A stretch of DNA of 64,000 bases from Glandiceps talaboti (lineage: Eukaryota; Hemichordata; Enteropneusta; Spengelidae), in assembly GCF_964340395.1 (NCBI RefSeq), contig NC_135559.1:17754550-17818549 (forward strand), in the 5' to 3' direction. The notes beneath the pieces were generated by a model, which saw only the letters and a program-made list of their open reading frames with translations, searched no databases and had not been told where the DNA came from. The position numbers and the translations under genes were made by a program. Shown in pieces: positions 26,130 through 39,404 of the stretch. The stretch's first letter is position 1, and each line of letters opens with the position of its first letter.

Positions 26130-26580
26130 ATCTTCGCACTCAGCTGACAGACCAAGTAACTACACTCGAATCACTCGCACATCTTACATCTTATGTACCG
26201 ACTCAGCTTCTGTACCGAGTCAACTTCTGTATCGGGATCTCTACTTGAACTTTAGAGAGTTAGGTCAGACTGCACACAGTTTATGTTTAAGCCGAGAGTC
26301 TACACGAACCATGGCCACCACTTAGCAATATGCCTCGTTCATTGACTTCCCCCGAAGTGAAGTGTCTCTCTGCTAGTTCCAAGTGTAATCTTTAGTGTCC
26401 TTAAAGTCTAAATTTACATAACACATGTGTATGGCCAAATACATAATACAAACCATATTAAAGTCTTCAAGAGGTGTTACCATGCTCTAAAGACTATTCT
26501 CAAAACATTGATAAATGATCACTATGAATCCTAGTTATTTATAAAATGCAGAGTGTCGTCTCATGTACTCGAGTACGCTT
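26130..26580. repeat. Duplicated spacer, partner of 5045-5500
   Basis: Shares CAGCTGACAGACCAAGTAA and GTGCCTCGTTCATTGACTTC-like blocks with 5045-5500, with added internal duplication (CTTCTGTACCGAGTCAACTTCTG region). Its place relative to the ATP-grasp gene is swapped between the two sites. Confidence 0.72.
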
Positions 26581-26917
26581 GGAATCTTAAAATTGTGAAT
26601 GTCATCCGTGACAATTACAAGCGACCGAATGTCGCTTTGCACCTACAATCGAGGGCCCGAGTGCTCTCATACTTTTGTTCGGCAACCTTCGGAGCACATA
26701 CCCGAGGTCTTGTAAGAAGACTACCTATGACCATGACCATGAGAATGACACTTCTTTGACGACAAATAGCCATGACCTTGTGAATGAAGCATATAATGGA
26801 CTTGGCAGCTCAGTACAAGGAAGTAGACATGAATTTTGTCCTTGTGCATTCAGTCCTTTGTCAGTCACAATAAAGAATTAACAAGTCAAATCAACATCAC
26901 AACATAGACACCAAGAT

Positions 26918-27163
26918 AATAGGGAACTTGCAATACAGACTGAGCATGTTCAGACGCAAAGGACTATGGGATTATCTATGGTTATCGTGATACCTAATCT
27001 GGAGCTACTGATAAAATTAACCTCCCACAATTGTCAGGGTAACTATGAATTGATTATTTGTGGTCACAAACAATGTATCAACATTGTTTACAATACTAAT
27101 TGATTAGTATTTATTATCACAATTCCCTTGATGAAACATTCAACATGGCGGATTTGCAAGTTT
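26918..27163 (-). mobile_element. MITE, family 1, copy 2 (inverted, one end eroded)
   Basis: Intact AATAGGGAACTTGCAA at the left. The right end stops at TTGCAAGTTT where the TIR should read on. The internal sequence is the reverse complement of 15634-15885. Confidence 0.8.
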
Positions 27164-27308
27164 CAGGTCGGTTATTTCGATTTTGAATCGGGTTCTTGCC
27201 CACAACCACAGCACCTAAACTTTGATAACATTTTATCTAACGTTGCTAAGAATCCAATCCATCTGATTTGATTTTTGCTCATATTACTAACGTTGTTGTT
27301 ATTGTTTT

Positions 27309-28776
27309 GGGACCGGTCAGTTTCTTCGGCCTGGGGGGGGGGGGGGTGGATTGGTAGGGGGGTCACCCTGTTTTTGAAACTGGCAGTAGGGGGGGGGGGT
27401 CATGCTGTTTTGAAAATTGTGGAAGGGGGGGGGGGGGTCATTGTGTTTTGTGATGGAAGAAAAAAATCCTTTCTACAATGGCATATAGCCTTGTCTGAAA
27501 TGTGGTACATGTCAATATTTGTTCTTGTCCCTGTTTCTTACATGAATTCTTTAACATTACTTATTAGTTCAAACCTAACTATACATATTCATATACATTG
27601 TACATGTACCGGTATTACCTAGCTAGCACACTAGTTACAGAACATGTCATGTAAATGTTTGGCTGTTTCACAATCAATGCTTCACTTATATTGCAGTTTG
27701 GGGCAAAAGTGAACTTGAAGGTTTCGTAATGGTAATTTTCATAGACAGTTTATAAATGAAGTTAATCTAAATTGTTCTACTCATCATGCTATTGACACTA
27801 CAAATCACCACATCTCATCAGATTCCAGTTACTATTATACACTAGGTATGACCACCTAAAGTTCTCTAACATACCGGTGACTTTATTATACATGCAATAT
27901 TAATGCCCCTATATACTAATGTTACGTGTCCATTTTATGTGATATGAGAAACTCATTTAAAAACGTTTTATGTTAGCTTTTCGAAGCTTGGAAATATTAC
28001 CTCAATGGTTATGAATAACCTAAACATTGCCTTAGTATCTCAAGCAAAAAACTCCAGATCTGCCAGGGGGAAAACCCCAAGGACTCCCTCACCCCCAGAG
28101 GTCACTCATACATTCAACCAACAATCAGATGCACCAACAACATTTTTACTGTCATAATGGTATTAAATTTTTCTTTAATATTTTCACCCTATTCTAATTT
28201 GATATGATATTGTCTTTTCAAGATCTGAAACGTTTGCCAAGATAGTCTAAAATTGCCTTAAACTCCAAATCTCCCCTACCAATGATACTACCATTATAGA
28301 TGTGCTGACCTTTACTACATGTATATAATGATGCCATTTAAACTTTTTAAGAACATATTTCAACCCTTAGTGTAAGTTATAAAGAATAGTTTCTGATACT
28401 TGCTGTCTTGTAAAGCATGGATTAAGTTATTGCTTGAAAGGGTCTGAATAGCCTAAATATTGGCTTTAAGAGTAAAAATCCTCCAGGGTTTCTAGAGGGA
28501 GACCCCCTCATACCCCCACATGAGGTGAACATATCCCAGTCTCAAGCTCTTCCCCTCTTACTGTCAAGATGCTATCAAAGTATATTTCAAAAGTATTTCA
28601 ACCCTATGTAGTTGCTTTTAACATGTTGGTGCCGTCTTGAAAGCTTGGAAATTATTGTTTGAAAGGGTCTGAATAGGTTTTACAGATAGGGGGGGGGGGG
28701 GGTCAGTGACTTTTTGTCGGTCCGATTTAAGAATCCACCGCCCCCCCCCCCCAGGCTGGAGAAACTGACCGGTCCC
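27309..28776. mobile_element. Non-autonomous DNA element, family C, copy 1 (about 1.47 kb)
   Basis: TIRs GGGACCGGTCAGTTTCT (left) and its complement AGAAACTGACCGGTCCC (right), each followed inward by a G or C homopolymer of about 10. The interior has diverged internal units with CTAGGGGG/ACCCCCT runs. No transposase frame. A shorter relative is at 48155-49115. Confidence 0.75.
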
Positions 28777-29468
28777 TTATTAAGGTGTCATGCATGCAAT
28801 CAAAAACATTATACAGTACTTAAATGAAATTTATAAAGAAGGAGCCCCACCCAGCCCTCTGGCTTATAGGACACAAAGAATATCAACATACATACATACA
28901 TACATACATACATACATACATACATACATAAATAAATATCACATACGTTTCAGTCGTAAATAAAGTTTTTCCTACGGTTAAAGGCCTCATGTAAAAAGTT
29001 CGCAGTATCAATGGGAAATTTGTCTAGTTTATCGTATATGTTCATATGGCTTAGGTTTGGCATTAAAGTTATTATTTACCTAGTATAATGCTTCCTGAGA
29101 TCCTCGTAAAGATTATAATAAAACGAAAAGTGTATTTAGTATTCTTATGGCTTATTATTGTTATATGTGTATTTGGTTGTGTTTTTGTTTTCAATTAACA
29201 ACTAACCATTGAAAACTAAATAGTTACAGTAACTTAAGCTTTCAACAACACGTCATTGAGGCTGACCGAAATATGACCTCTAGGTTTTGTTAGAGATTAA
29301 TCGGATTTCCATAATAAATGGTTAAAAGATAACATTATATGTATGTTCTTGTACACTTTCTGCTCTCCGTATACTTTCTTATCCTTTTATTCTTCCTTAT
29401 TTATATAAAGTTTTCCGCGATTATTAACAATGTATATTTTTTTTTAAAAGACCAGAAACTGTACAAGT

Positions 29469-29509
<41 letters not shown>

Positions 29510-29745
29510 TACATACATACATACATACATACAATATCAATTTTTAATCATTCCATTTCTGGCATTATAACCAAAATAACAAATATGTGTAGACATGTAT
29601 AATGAGTTTATTAAAATATACTATAGATAAATTTAAGAAGTAAGTATGTAAATGTGATTCATAGCTAACTTGGGCCTTTATTAATTACCTGTGTATCATT
29701 ATCATTTTCCGATTTCATCAGAATTGTTGCCTCATCCCCCTGTTT
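28777..29745. other. Intergenic stretch with two microsatellites
   Basis: (CATA)n at 28888-28932 and (CA)n-(CATA)n at 29472-29534. No gene seen. Confidence 0.7.
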
Positions 29746-30932
29746 GTTATGATGACTCATTTGTTATTATACAATTTGTTTTCGTAACATATTGTGTTAT
29801 ATTGTATAAACTAATATAACTAGGAGTGCAATTATTCACCCCATTGTGTATCATTACTAAACTCTACATTTACAATTTCTTTATATGTGTAAGTTTCTAA
29901 ACTTTTAATTGAATATATCAAAGTGGCATAAGAATCTTCAATCGAACTTGACGTTCTTGTTGTCAAAGCACATTCTGACATCTACCATCAATATCTTCAG
30001 TATAAAATCTATAGAATTTATTAAACTGATAGTAATTAATGACTTACATTTCAAACATAACATTTCGATTGATTCTGTTTGAGTAAACAGCATCATAACC
30101 CAAAAGACTTATAAGAAAAAAAGATATACAGAATTTTCAACGCTTATCAATTAAGAGATAAAAAAAATCAATTATATTCAAATTGTTCATGATCCAATAT
30201 GTAATCTAGTATGCTGTGTATTACAGCCAGGTTTGTATCAAGTTAAAGTTAAAATTAAAATAAACTATTTCTTCTAAACATTCAATTAATCTAGTCTTTG
30301 CTTTACATAGTTTATCAACTTATACTATGTTATTATTGTTATATACTCTCTAAATATCTTTCCATTTCGTTATTCCTTTGCTGAATGGTGAGCATTTGCT
30401 CTTTCCATGATAAAACATACAATCTCTTATATACTTTAAACATACTTCTCTAGTGCAAAGTAAAAATGAAAACTGGATGGTCTCAACAAACCTCAACTCA
30501 AAGGGTTACCAAAAGTTCTGATTAGCTTATGCTCTCAACAAAGCCTAATAGGTCAGTACTGATTTATGATTTAGAGGTCAAAGTTTGGGTCTATTATATT
30601 CTCAGTGTTTTATTGACAAAGGTGTCATGATACAGAATGCATGTGAGAGTCTTTATTAGACCGTTTCATTATAAGATTTTAGAGGCAACAGCTTTCTAGA
30701 TACAGCATGACACTCTCTCACACACCCTCCTGTATGTCTTTTTCATTTAGTCTTTTTGTTACTTAGGCTTAGAAAAAGGCTGTGTAATTATACAAAGACA
30801 CATATTACGAATACGATTTGACCCTTTAACCAAAGAGGAGGGTTTACATAGTTATAATCATGATAGTGCTTATACAGTGTTGTATCGTTTGTAATGGGTG
30901 TGGCCAAAGGACAATTATTGGAATTCCACGAT

Positions 30933-31367
30933 TTAAGTCAACTTGATAAACCCAATGAAGGTGGCATTCGCTCGCATGTTGATACCGATATTACTGAAAT
31001 GCACTCTCAGATCAACTTTATCCTGAGCAGCTAACCATGATACACCTCCAACAAAGCAGCTATTCTCAGGCCCCGTCGTGTGGAGAGCTAGAACACATCT
31101 TACGAAGATGTTATCGTTTATGAATATGGCCGTCCTTTCCACGCCAATGGTTTGTTCGGCAAAGGTGACCTGTTGTAAAAGTAGTCGGAATACATAAGGA
31201 ATTGTAAACATTTCGTAGCCACTATGATTATGTGTGTAAAAGGGTATACGTATTGAGTCGTGACGTAATAAATTCTAACACCAAAAATCAAGCAGTTACT
31301 CGTCCTTTCAATGAAGGTACACTGGATGTACTAATTGTACGTCATGATTACAAGGCTACTTTGGGGG

Positions 31368-31462
<95 letters not shown>

Positions 31463-32264
31463 CTAATAATAAAGCGAATTTACAGTCAATGCGACTGTTC
31501 TCCGAAGAGCTCCAGGCGTAGACACATAAGGACTAACAACATGAGTGAAAGGTTATACAGATAAACAATTTGAAAACAAGGAAGGATGTAGAGAGCAGCT
31601 TAAGTGAGTGAGTGAGTGAGTGAGTGAGTGAGTGAGTGAGAGTTAATTAACTAAAGATTCAATTGAGGTAAGTTTTGACGGCAGGAAGGACGACTTAACG
31701 TGAGAGTGACGAAGATTGTAGGGAAGACATCAAAAGTGATCATGAAGGAGCAGTCTAAGAAAAGGAATTCTCGACGAGCTTCTTAGTGACAAATGGTATA
31801 TATATTCGTAACACGTGCAATCATATAAAAATTTACGACTGCGGTCACTTCTTTCTAAGGGCAGAGCGGAAAGAAGACTTGGCGTGAAAGTGATGAAGAC
31901 TGTGGGGAAAACAGTTCAAATTGAAGGAGTAGTGTAAGAAAAGCTTCTTTTTTCTATTGTTGAGGAGAATATATCTCCCTGGTAATACACCGTCACTTCT
32001 AGGTCAATGATAATGACAATTTTGACCGACTGCTTATTTGCTTTTATATAACATCACATCCATACATTGGCACTTAATAATGTATCTGGTGTTGTTCACA
32101 ATAGTTTGACTGGGGCAGTCTTACCTGGCTGTATATGTAGTATAAACCATCCTCCTGAATTGTTATACCGCTATTGTCACTATTCAAATGAAAGCTGTCT
32201 TTCATTCCCGAAACTTCTTCCATATCCATCCATTCAGCATAATCCCAATTCTTGAGTAACCCAA
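30933..32264 (-). CDS. TNF-superfamily ligand, TNF homology domain (3' exons)
   Basis: Two antisense exons, 32264-32125 (phase 1 in, 0 out) and 31169-30933 (stop TAA), splice inside the signature IYSQ/VTF. Together they form most of a TNF homology domain: LLKNWDY, DNSGITIQEDGLYYIYSQ, VTFAEQT, CFVGGVSWLAAQDKVDLRV, INMRANATFIGFIKL. TNF ligands are type II membrane or shed trimers that bind TNF receptors. The intron position differs from the ectodysplasin-like gene at 49814-53914, whose domain is split elsewhere. Membrane-anchor exons were not found. A basic linker exon at 34137-34262 may belong here. The subfamily cannot be assigned. Confidence 0.78.
31370..31458 (+). repeat. (GA)n microsatellite
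   Basis: About 88 bases of GA after a short G run. A (GAGT)n tract follows at 31602-31640, and two diverged copies of a unit of about 90 bases (AAGACTTRRCGTGARAGTGA-like) lie at about 31680-31770 and 31860-31950. All are in the intron of the TNF-type gene. Confidence 0.9.
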
Positions 32265-32364
32265 CTGTTAAAAATAAAGTCAGTGTCTTTTAATTTACGT
32301 ATGGTGCAAATACTTCAAAGCATATGAGCAATGGAGGTGCGCATTGTCTATGTTCAAGATTTTG

Positions 32365-32440
32365 GGGTTGTCGGTGGCCGAGTGGTGAGACCACTTGCCT
32401 CTTACCACTGCGGTCGGGGTTTGAACCCATTCCGGGTTTC
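32365..32440 (+). mobile_element. tRNA-derived SINE head (Leu/Ser-like)
   Basis: Contains an A-box-like TGGCCGAGTGG and a B-box-like GGTTTGAACCC at tRNA spacing, but the acceptor stem does not close into a good tRNA. The tail to about 32590 could be the SINE body. The intact A/B boxes point to RNA polymerase III ancestry. Confidence 0.5.
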
Positions 32441-33326
32441 ATTAAATTTACCACATTGTAAGTAAGGAGAGTGTCGACGTCGTTCAGTTTGACTCTACCA
32501 AACAAAATGAAGTAGAGCTGAAATTCCCAAGACAAACTTACATGGTCCCGTTGTAATGACCCAATCTGCTCCTTTCTTGTTTCCAACAAAATGAGCTGCA
32601 GTTAGACGGATCTGGAATCATGGTAGACATGTATATATACATCAAAGTGAATTTCGATTTGCGCATGTGTGTTTTTAACAAATCCAACATTTGATTTTAA
32701 GTCTACACAAGTATGAGAAACATTAATATGAGTATATTATAGTTTTAGTAAACTCCAACCGCTTTTGTGCATTTATCATAGTATTATCAGATAATAAACT
32801 ATAAGAAAAAATTCAATATCAATTAAACAATTAAAAACACTATCGGTATTATTTCATGTGAGACCCGCTTTTTCCATTGAGACTCAAATCGAAAATCGAA
32901 TATTTTACTAGGTGAGTCCAATAAACCTGTAGGAAATAACGCCAACATACTAGTTATGCACAGGAAATATATAGTACACAGAATGTTAACCAAGGTCATT
33001 CCAAGGCCATAAGCCACAACGACAACAGAAATACGATCTGGAAGAAGTGGCCATATGGATGAAATGTGGGTGTTTATTTTGGATTTTTAATTCACATAAA
33101 ACAACTGTACTATGTTTTGTACTTGAAATAATAATTTCAAACAACCAAGACTCTGTGTGTAACTCAATGAACTGCAAACAATTGGAAACAGTGAAATTGT
33201 ATGTGCAATAAAAAATATTGTACAAACACTATTGATTTTTGTTTTATTAAGCTACAAAGATAGACTTTCTTATTTGAACTTTAAATGAGAAAAATACAAA
33301 ATAGATTAGCGGATGTTGTAGTAACA

Positions 33327-33495
33327 GTAAAAAAAATCCGGATATCTCAAAGAAGCAAAGAAAAAAAAAGTTACCAGCATAGGTGAAGGTGAAAAAAAAA
33401 AATTCTCAGGTAAGCAGGTGGGAAAAAAATTAATGACTCTCCACCAATCTTTTAAGCCCCCCCCCCCCCGGATATCGAATGGTCTACCCCTTAGA
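33327..33495 (+). mobile_element. Short repeat, family D, copy 1
   Basis: From AAAAAAAATCCGGATATCTC to GGATATCGAATGGTCTACCC. About 90% like 49347-49512, and the same right end occurs inverted at 47890-48062. A- and C-rich, no ORF. Confidence 0.75.
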
Positions 33496-33710
33496 GAGTT
33501 AGAAGCAGTGAACATCTTGGCCCATTTTTCGACGTATAAGGTCCATGCATAGAAGTATAATACTTCCATGGTCCATGTAAGATGGAGAATATATTCATGT
33601 ATTGTTCATGGTACCAAGAATCAATAGGACAGTACAGTATAGTTAATTTGGAACGCACACAACGCCACACACTCATTGTCGCACAACGTGATAATAGCTT
33701 GGATCCATAC

Positions 33711-33736
33711 CTTAGGACATCGTTTGCAACCAGAGC
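33711..33736 (-). other. Possible 26-nt microexon upstream of the TNF-domain gene
   Basis: Between TTTTCAG and GTATGG, reading (G)SGCKRCPK. The incoming phase agrees with the linker exon at 34137-34262, but the outgoing phase does not match the exon at 32264. A missing exon or a chance match is possible. Confidence 0.2.
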
Positions 33737-33760
33737 CTGAAAATACAGAAAATATGCAAA

Positions 33761-33766
<6 letters not shown>

Positions 33767-33836
<70 letters not shown>
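33767..33836. repeat. (AT)n microsatellite
   Basis: Pure AT repeat of about 70 bases. Confidence 0.95.
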
Positions 33837-33838
<2 letters not shown>

Positions 33839-34136
33839 GTGAGTTAATAAATTGGATATAAAAATCTTGTAAAAAAATCAAATGACTCCTACAAGAATAT
33901 CTACAAAATTTGAATCAAAAATCTCAAATATGAATATATTTATAATATCAGTCCTGATATAAACATTGACTTTAATGATACAAAATGTCATTTTCCAATT
34001 GCTAAATTTGCAAGTGTGATTCGTGGTTTCACAGCATATTTCAAATAATTACTTTCTGTTCACTTTTGAAATTAAAGGATATTTTCTTTCTATTTTTAAA
34101 TTATAAATGATGGAAAACAAAATGGTTTAACATTAC

Positions 34137-34262
34137 CTTTCTTTTCCTTCTTACTCTTAACTTTATGTGTCCTCGAACCTCGTTTGCCTCCTTTGGTATT
34201 CATCGCAGATACTTCCTTTTTACCTTTGGGTGTTGGTTGGTCACTTACGGTTGATCCTTCAT
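34137..34262 (-). other. Possible linker exon of the TNF-type gene (basic, lysine-rich)
   Basis: Antisense 126-base phase 1-1 exon between TTGATAG and GTAATG. It encodes a hydrophilic stretch with TPKGKKEV, TKGGKRGSR and KKEKK, suited to an extracellular stalk with possible proprotein cleavage. Membership of the TNF-type gene is inferred from strand and position only. Confidence 0.35.
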
Positions 34263-34309
34263 CTATCAAAGACATTTTAAAGAAGGGTAAGGATAAGTAC
34301 ATTTGGTTC

Positions 34310-35470
34310 TACCACGTGACACATGATTGAAGAAAAGCAGATTCATATTTCAGATTAATGCGTTAGGGGCTAATGATAATCTCGAGGTAAAATGCGAAGA
34401 AGCAATAAATAAAATATGCTGTTTGTTCATCATAACCCAACCAGAGCTCACTAACCTTGAAAGTTAGGGTTGATATAATGATGAATAAAATCACTCATGC
34501 AAATTAGAGAGAATTAAGTACAATTGACATTATCCCCTTCAGTACAATATAGGCATATACCACTTCCATAGGGTGAAAATGTAGTATGAATGGCTGACTG
34601 TTGTTGATAGTGCTGAGATAATAGGCCAAAAATACCCACATATTATATATCACTGGATAGCTGATACAATTTTCTTTTCAAATATGTTGCCATTGAGATC
34701 GTCCTGTCACATGACTGGTAACATGATCAAGGATGACCGACATTGGATGTTATTTTTGGTGGTAAAATTTCCATTAGCACAAACTTCAAGTATGTTGTGT
34801 AAATGCATGGATCAAAAACTGAAAGAAAATACACTTTACACCTACAATTAGAGAAATTCTGCATTTATTTCATAGTTTAATGTTTCAAAGTGTGCAAAAC
34901 TCGGTTTAAAATAGGTTAAATATCTGAAATGCTGAAATTAGATTTATTTTCATTTACCATCAACATATAGATGAAATACGGCTATTCACACTAAGTACAA
35001 AAATACTACATACTCACTCCATTTCAGTGAGAATATTAGCGTTTTTAAGTCGAACCTTAAAACATACCTTTTTATTTGAATGACTGTTTTATTACTGGCA
35101 GATTCCTCCATTGTGTTTTATATCTTTTTTATTGCCTTTTTGTTGTAGCATTGTAAGGTGCTTTGAGAAGTTTTTTTTATAATGGAAAGCGTTCACTTAT
35201 TAAGAAATAAATATTATTATCATTAATACATATCACCGGACAGCTAGTAAAGTCGACTTTAAACCAGATGTAAACTGAATGGCTTCCGTAAGGGCAAAGT
35301 TTTGAAATTGTCGTTCCTACAGACAATTGTTGGAATACAACAGAACATATGTAATAAGTTGTTTTTTCTCATTGATTGCTATTTGCTCATTGCTGTTAGT
35401 GATCTCCGGGCCAACCACAACATGTACTGTGACATTTGTTGGGAATGTAAAAAATAAATAAAAAATAAGC
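34310..35470. other. Intergenic stretch without a recognised gene
   Basis: AT-rich sequence. I saw no domain, RNA gene or repeat partner within the window. Confidence 0.5.
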
Positions 35471-37254
35471 GCATCGTCATACCACTTTAGACATTTCTTG
35501 ATGAGAAACTATTTTTTTTCCTTTTTAGTGGCCTACAAAAATATGGCAATAATTTATTAAAACTAAAATCAACATCAATAATATTTTCAGGACAAGTGCG
35601 CTTTGGTATCGCAAATGCATGTATCAAATTATATTGAATTTGAAGTGTGCATTCTTGAGATATAGCCTCATTACCGAAAACCATTATTTATGTAAATTTC
35701 TCGTTAATATTCTTGGGATGTTTACCGAAACCTAATCAGTTCTTGTCACTACCCTACAGAACACATGCAATAAATTTCGTTTGAATTGAGCCAGTCGTGT
35801 TTTAGAAAATACCGCCAATGGCGTTGTAGCACAACTGTACAATTTTTAAAAATGTTTATCGATATGGTAGTCCATGCTAACAGTATGTGTTCATTTGGTG
35901 AATGACTATCCAGTTGCCTATCCAACCATGTTGCTATCTTTACGATATATGCTATCATTTGGCTGTTGCTATGGACGTGGTCTTGTTGCTAGGCAAATTT
36001 ACATATATTTTTTGAACGTTTATTCAATTGTCTATTAATCCCTGTTATCTTTGTGAAATACACGACCGTTTGGCTGTTTCTATGGGCGTGGTCATGGTTG
36101 CTACGGTATTTGCATACATTTTTTGAATGTTTACTCATTTGCCTACCAGATGATGTTGTTATTTGACCAAAATATACTGCCATTTGGTTGTTGCTAAGGG
36201 CGTGGTCATGGTCGCTAGGGCCAATTTTGTCAAAATGTTTTGAAGAATAACACTCAGAAACATCTCACCAAGTTTCAGACTCGGTGACCAAGTACTTTTT
36301 GAGATATAAGTTTTTGACCAAAAATGAATTGTTACACCTAATTTGCATATCACTCATGGAATCATGGTATGCTTAATATTCTTCGTCCATACATCCCTAG
36401 ATACATTCCCATTAATTTTCAGCCCACTCTGCTCAGTAGTTTTGGAATTATAGATTTTTAACCAAAATGACACATTTATAGCCCTAATTTGCATATCACT
36501 GATGGAATATTACTTTACACCCCCTTAAGAATGTTCCCACCAAATTTCGCACCAATCTGCCCAGTAGTTTCTGAGTTGAAGTTTTTTGACCAAAAATCAC
36601 ATTTTTTGACCAAAATCACACACCTGTGATGCGATCATTTTGATTTGAACAATTTCCCAACTAGATACCCAAGGTAATGGACCCACCAAATATCGTGGCA
36701 ATCGGTTAAGCGGTTTTTGACTTTAAGTTGTTTACACACACACATCCACACACACAGACAGACAGACAGACGCCGGGTGATCCCTATAGCACTACTGAAC
36801 CTCAGTTCAGTTGTGCTAAAAATGGTGATAAAGTCGTAATACTTTAGACATTTCCTGATGAGAAACTATTTTTTTCTTTTTTGTGGCCAATCAAAAATAT
36901 GCCAATTACTTATTAAAACTAAAAGCTAATCAGTAATATTTTCATGACAGGTGCGCTTTGGTATTGCAAATGTGTGTGCCAAGTTATAATGAATTTGAAG
37001 CCTGCATTCTTGAGATATAGCCTAATTTCTGAATAACATTAATTACGTCAATTGCTCATTGATATTCACGGGAATTTTACCAAAACCTAATCCAGTCTTG
37101 CCATTACCCTACGGAATACGTCTTCAAAATTTCGTTTGAGTTGAGCAAGCCGTTATGGAGAAAACGACACAGACAGACACACACACACAGACTTCCACCA
37201 ATAAATATATCTCACTAACACATTTATTATTTGGCCCACCAAAATATGGGCTAA
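35470..37254. mobile_element. Nested repeat complex with CTAA-ending hairpins
   Basis: A unit of about 220 bases at 35475-35695 recurs at 36835-37045 (ACTTTAGACATTTCYTGATG to TTGAGATATAGCCT). Between them are several diverged units around GGGCGTGGTCATGGT and TGACCAAAAATSACA, then a hairpin at 36790-36815 (CACTACTGAAC with GTTCAGTTGTG) directly before CTAA. The second part ends CCACCAAAATATGGGCTAA at 37254, and that end recurs at about 37611-37650. No transposase was seen. Confidence 0.55.
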
Positions 37255-38116
37255 TAAAAAAATGTTGGTATGGAAACCATTAAATCATGTGACTTGTCAC
37301 ATGATCAAAGATGGCCGCCAATGAACAAGATTTTCTGTTCAATTTTCATTATAATGACAATATGAGAGTGTTTTGCAATATATTTATCACCTTTAGTCTT
37401 AGGAAATACACTTGTCTGTATTAATTTCAAAAAATATGTAGAAAATATGTAAAATACCATTTGAATAATGGAATTACATAAAATGTAAAAATCTAACTAA
37501 ATATCTGTGAATATGTGCCTAGACATCATAATAGTGTACCTTGTAAACATGGGTTTGAGTTTATTCAACTATATGAACCTACATATATTTGGAAACCCAG
37601 GATGCTAGACTAACACATTTATTATTTGGCCCACCAAAATATGCTAATAATTAAATGCCCTGAGTGTGTATACAGGCAAGGGAATCTCTTTCTTTACAAC
37701 ATATTGAAAACATTCTGGTAAATATTCCCTGGGCAATTTTTTTACAGTTCACAAAAACATGGAAAAACAATAATATGCATGAAATGCATCTTAGTATACT
37801 AGTATATCAAGCCCAGGAATGAAATGAACAAGTCTTTCAGAATGACATAGTCCCCACTGTGATTGAGTTTTAAGAAACTTGCAGTTTATGTTGTCATTTT
37901 CTTGATATCACTACTCTGATCACGCAACAACACTTGTGAACCTAAATCAAACAGACTTAGATATGTTGTGTCTGCTCGTTGGACATGGGACATGCCTACT
38001 CATGTTGTGTCTCCTCGTTGGACATGGGACATGCCTACTCTTCAAGGTGACGTGATGGAATAAACCATTCAACAATAAAGGATGGGTCAGGTATGGGGGG
38101 GGGGGGGGCAGGGGGC

Positions 38117-38680
38117 TGTTCAAGCATGTCTGAGTTATGGCTTTGGACATGGAAAATTCGCAAACAAAATGGCTGCTAGGCAGCCATGTTGGATCGTATC
38201 ATGACGAAAATGGATATGCACATGTATGTCACAGAACACTGTCCTAATGCCAATGTTGAATGAGATCTGTTCAAGGCAAGCATGTCCGAGTTATGGCTTT
38301 CGACATGGAAAATTTGCAAACAAAATGGCTGCCAGGCAGCCATATTGGATCATATCACGACAACAATGAATATGCACATATATGTCATAGAACACTGTAC
38401 TAATACCAACTTTGAATGAGATCTGTTCAAGCATGTCTTAGTTATGGTTTTAGACAGGGAAAATTTGCAAACAAAATGGCTGCTAGGTGGCCATATTGGA
38501 TCATATCACAAAACAAATTGACGTGCATATGTATGCCATTGTATGTTGCCCCTGTACCAAGTTTGAAAAAAATCGGTCCAGGCATCTCCAAGAAACGGTT
38601 CTGGACAGACGGACGGACCCACAGACAGATGGAATCCAATCCATAAGTCCCTGTCCCGGACTTCGTCTGGCGGGGACTAA
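38117..38680 (+). mobile_element. Three tandem units of about 155 bp, then a terminal hairpin and CTAA
   Basis: Units start AAGCATGTCTGAGTTATGG (38117), AAGCATGTCCGAGTTATGG (38277) and AAGCATGTCTTAGTTATGG (38429). Each holds AACAAAATGGCTGCYAGG. The last leads into a GACGGACGGACC tract and an imperfect hairpin at 38646-38678 that closes in GGGGACTAA. Short frames here are not genes. Confidence 0.65.
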
Positions 38681-38699
38681 TTAACTAGTACCTCCCGCT

Positions 38700-39400
38700 G
38701 TGGTCTGAATTGAATAAATATAAAAACTTACAAATAAAATCAACAACCTATATATCAATTAATAGGTTCTAAGAATTACTTTCATATTTTGTAGGCATTG
38801 AGACATGTGACAGGTCAAGTGATCAAATATGGCTGCCAGAGTATTCCTAATTTTACTTGAACCTTTTATAAACACACACTGAGGATACCATAAAGTACTG
38901 GAAAATTCATATAAAAGTAGAAAAGTATTTTTAAAATTCTAATAACTGATATTTAGAATAGAAAACTAACTCAAGTATATTTTAGACTGTCACATTACCT
39001 AAATACATATTACAACAATTTGCATCTGACTTTATGTGACTAAATATGGATTACAAATAATGTATGCTATTAAAATTATATTGCTGGAGGAAAAGTGGCC
39101 AAGTAACAAATGTGTTCAAATACTTTCATAATTCATTCAAACTGTAACTTTCTTTAACTCCCTTCCTATAAAAATGTCTATTTCACAAAATACAATTCAA
39201 TAACCTGGAACATACCAACTATGTACATGAATACATCCATATTATGTTGTCAAGCAAGTTTTTTATCTTAACCATTATAAATGTCATGAATTTCTGACAG
39301 AATTAAGATATTGAGAGATATACATTACAATATGACTGTTTGGTAGTTATACATCCGAAAGTATTACCATAAAAAAATGTGATTAAGACTTCATAAAGAC
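38700..39400. other. Intergenic stretch without a recognised gene
   Basis: AT-rich. No feature supported. Confidence 0.5.
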
Positions 39401-39404
39401 TTCA

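Larger units (their letters stand above)
29746..32285. repeat. Segmental duplication, partner of 17105-19585 (more complete copy)
   Basis: Contains the intact TNF-domain exons. The copy at 17105-19585 lost the part between about 31030 and 32068. Confidence 0.82.

Noticed and set aside
26553-26881. Sense frame with PNVALH, recalling the start of a fucolectin domain
   Set aside because: Only six residues agree, and no WW, DCC or cysteine landmarks follow.
31261-31564. Open frame with a long RE repeat
   Set aside because: Produced by the (GA)n microsatellite.
32823-33017. Antisense 18-nt exon (VYWTHL) for the TNF-domain gene
   Set aside because: Phases do not connect to the TNF exon, and the match is too short to trust.
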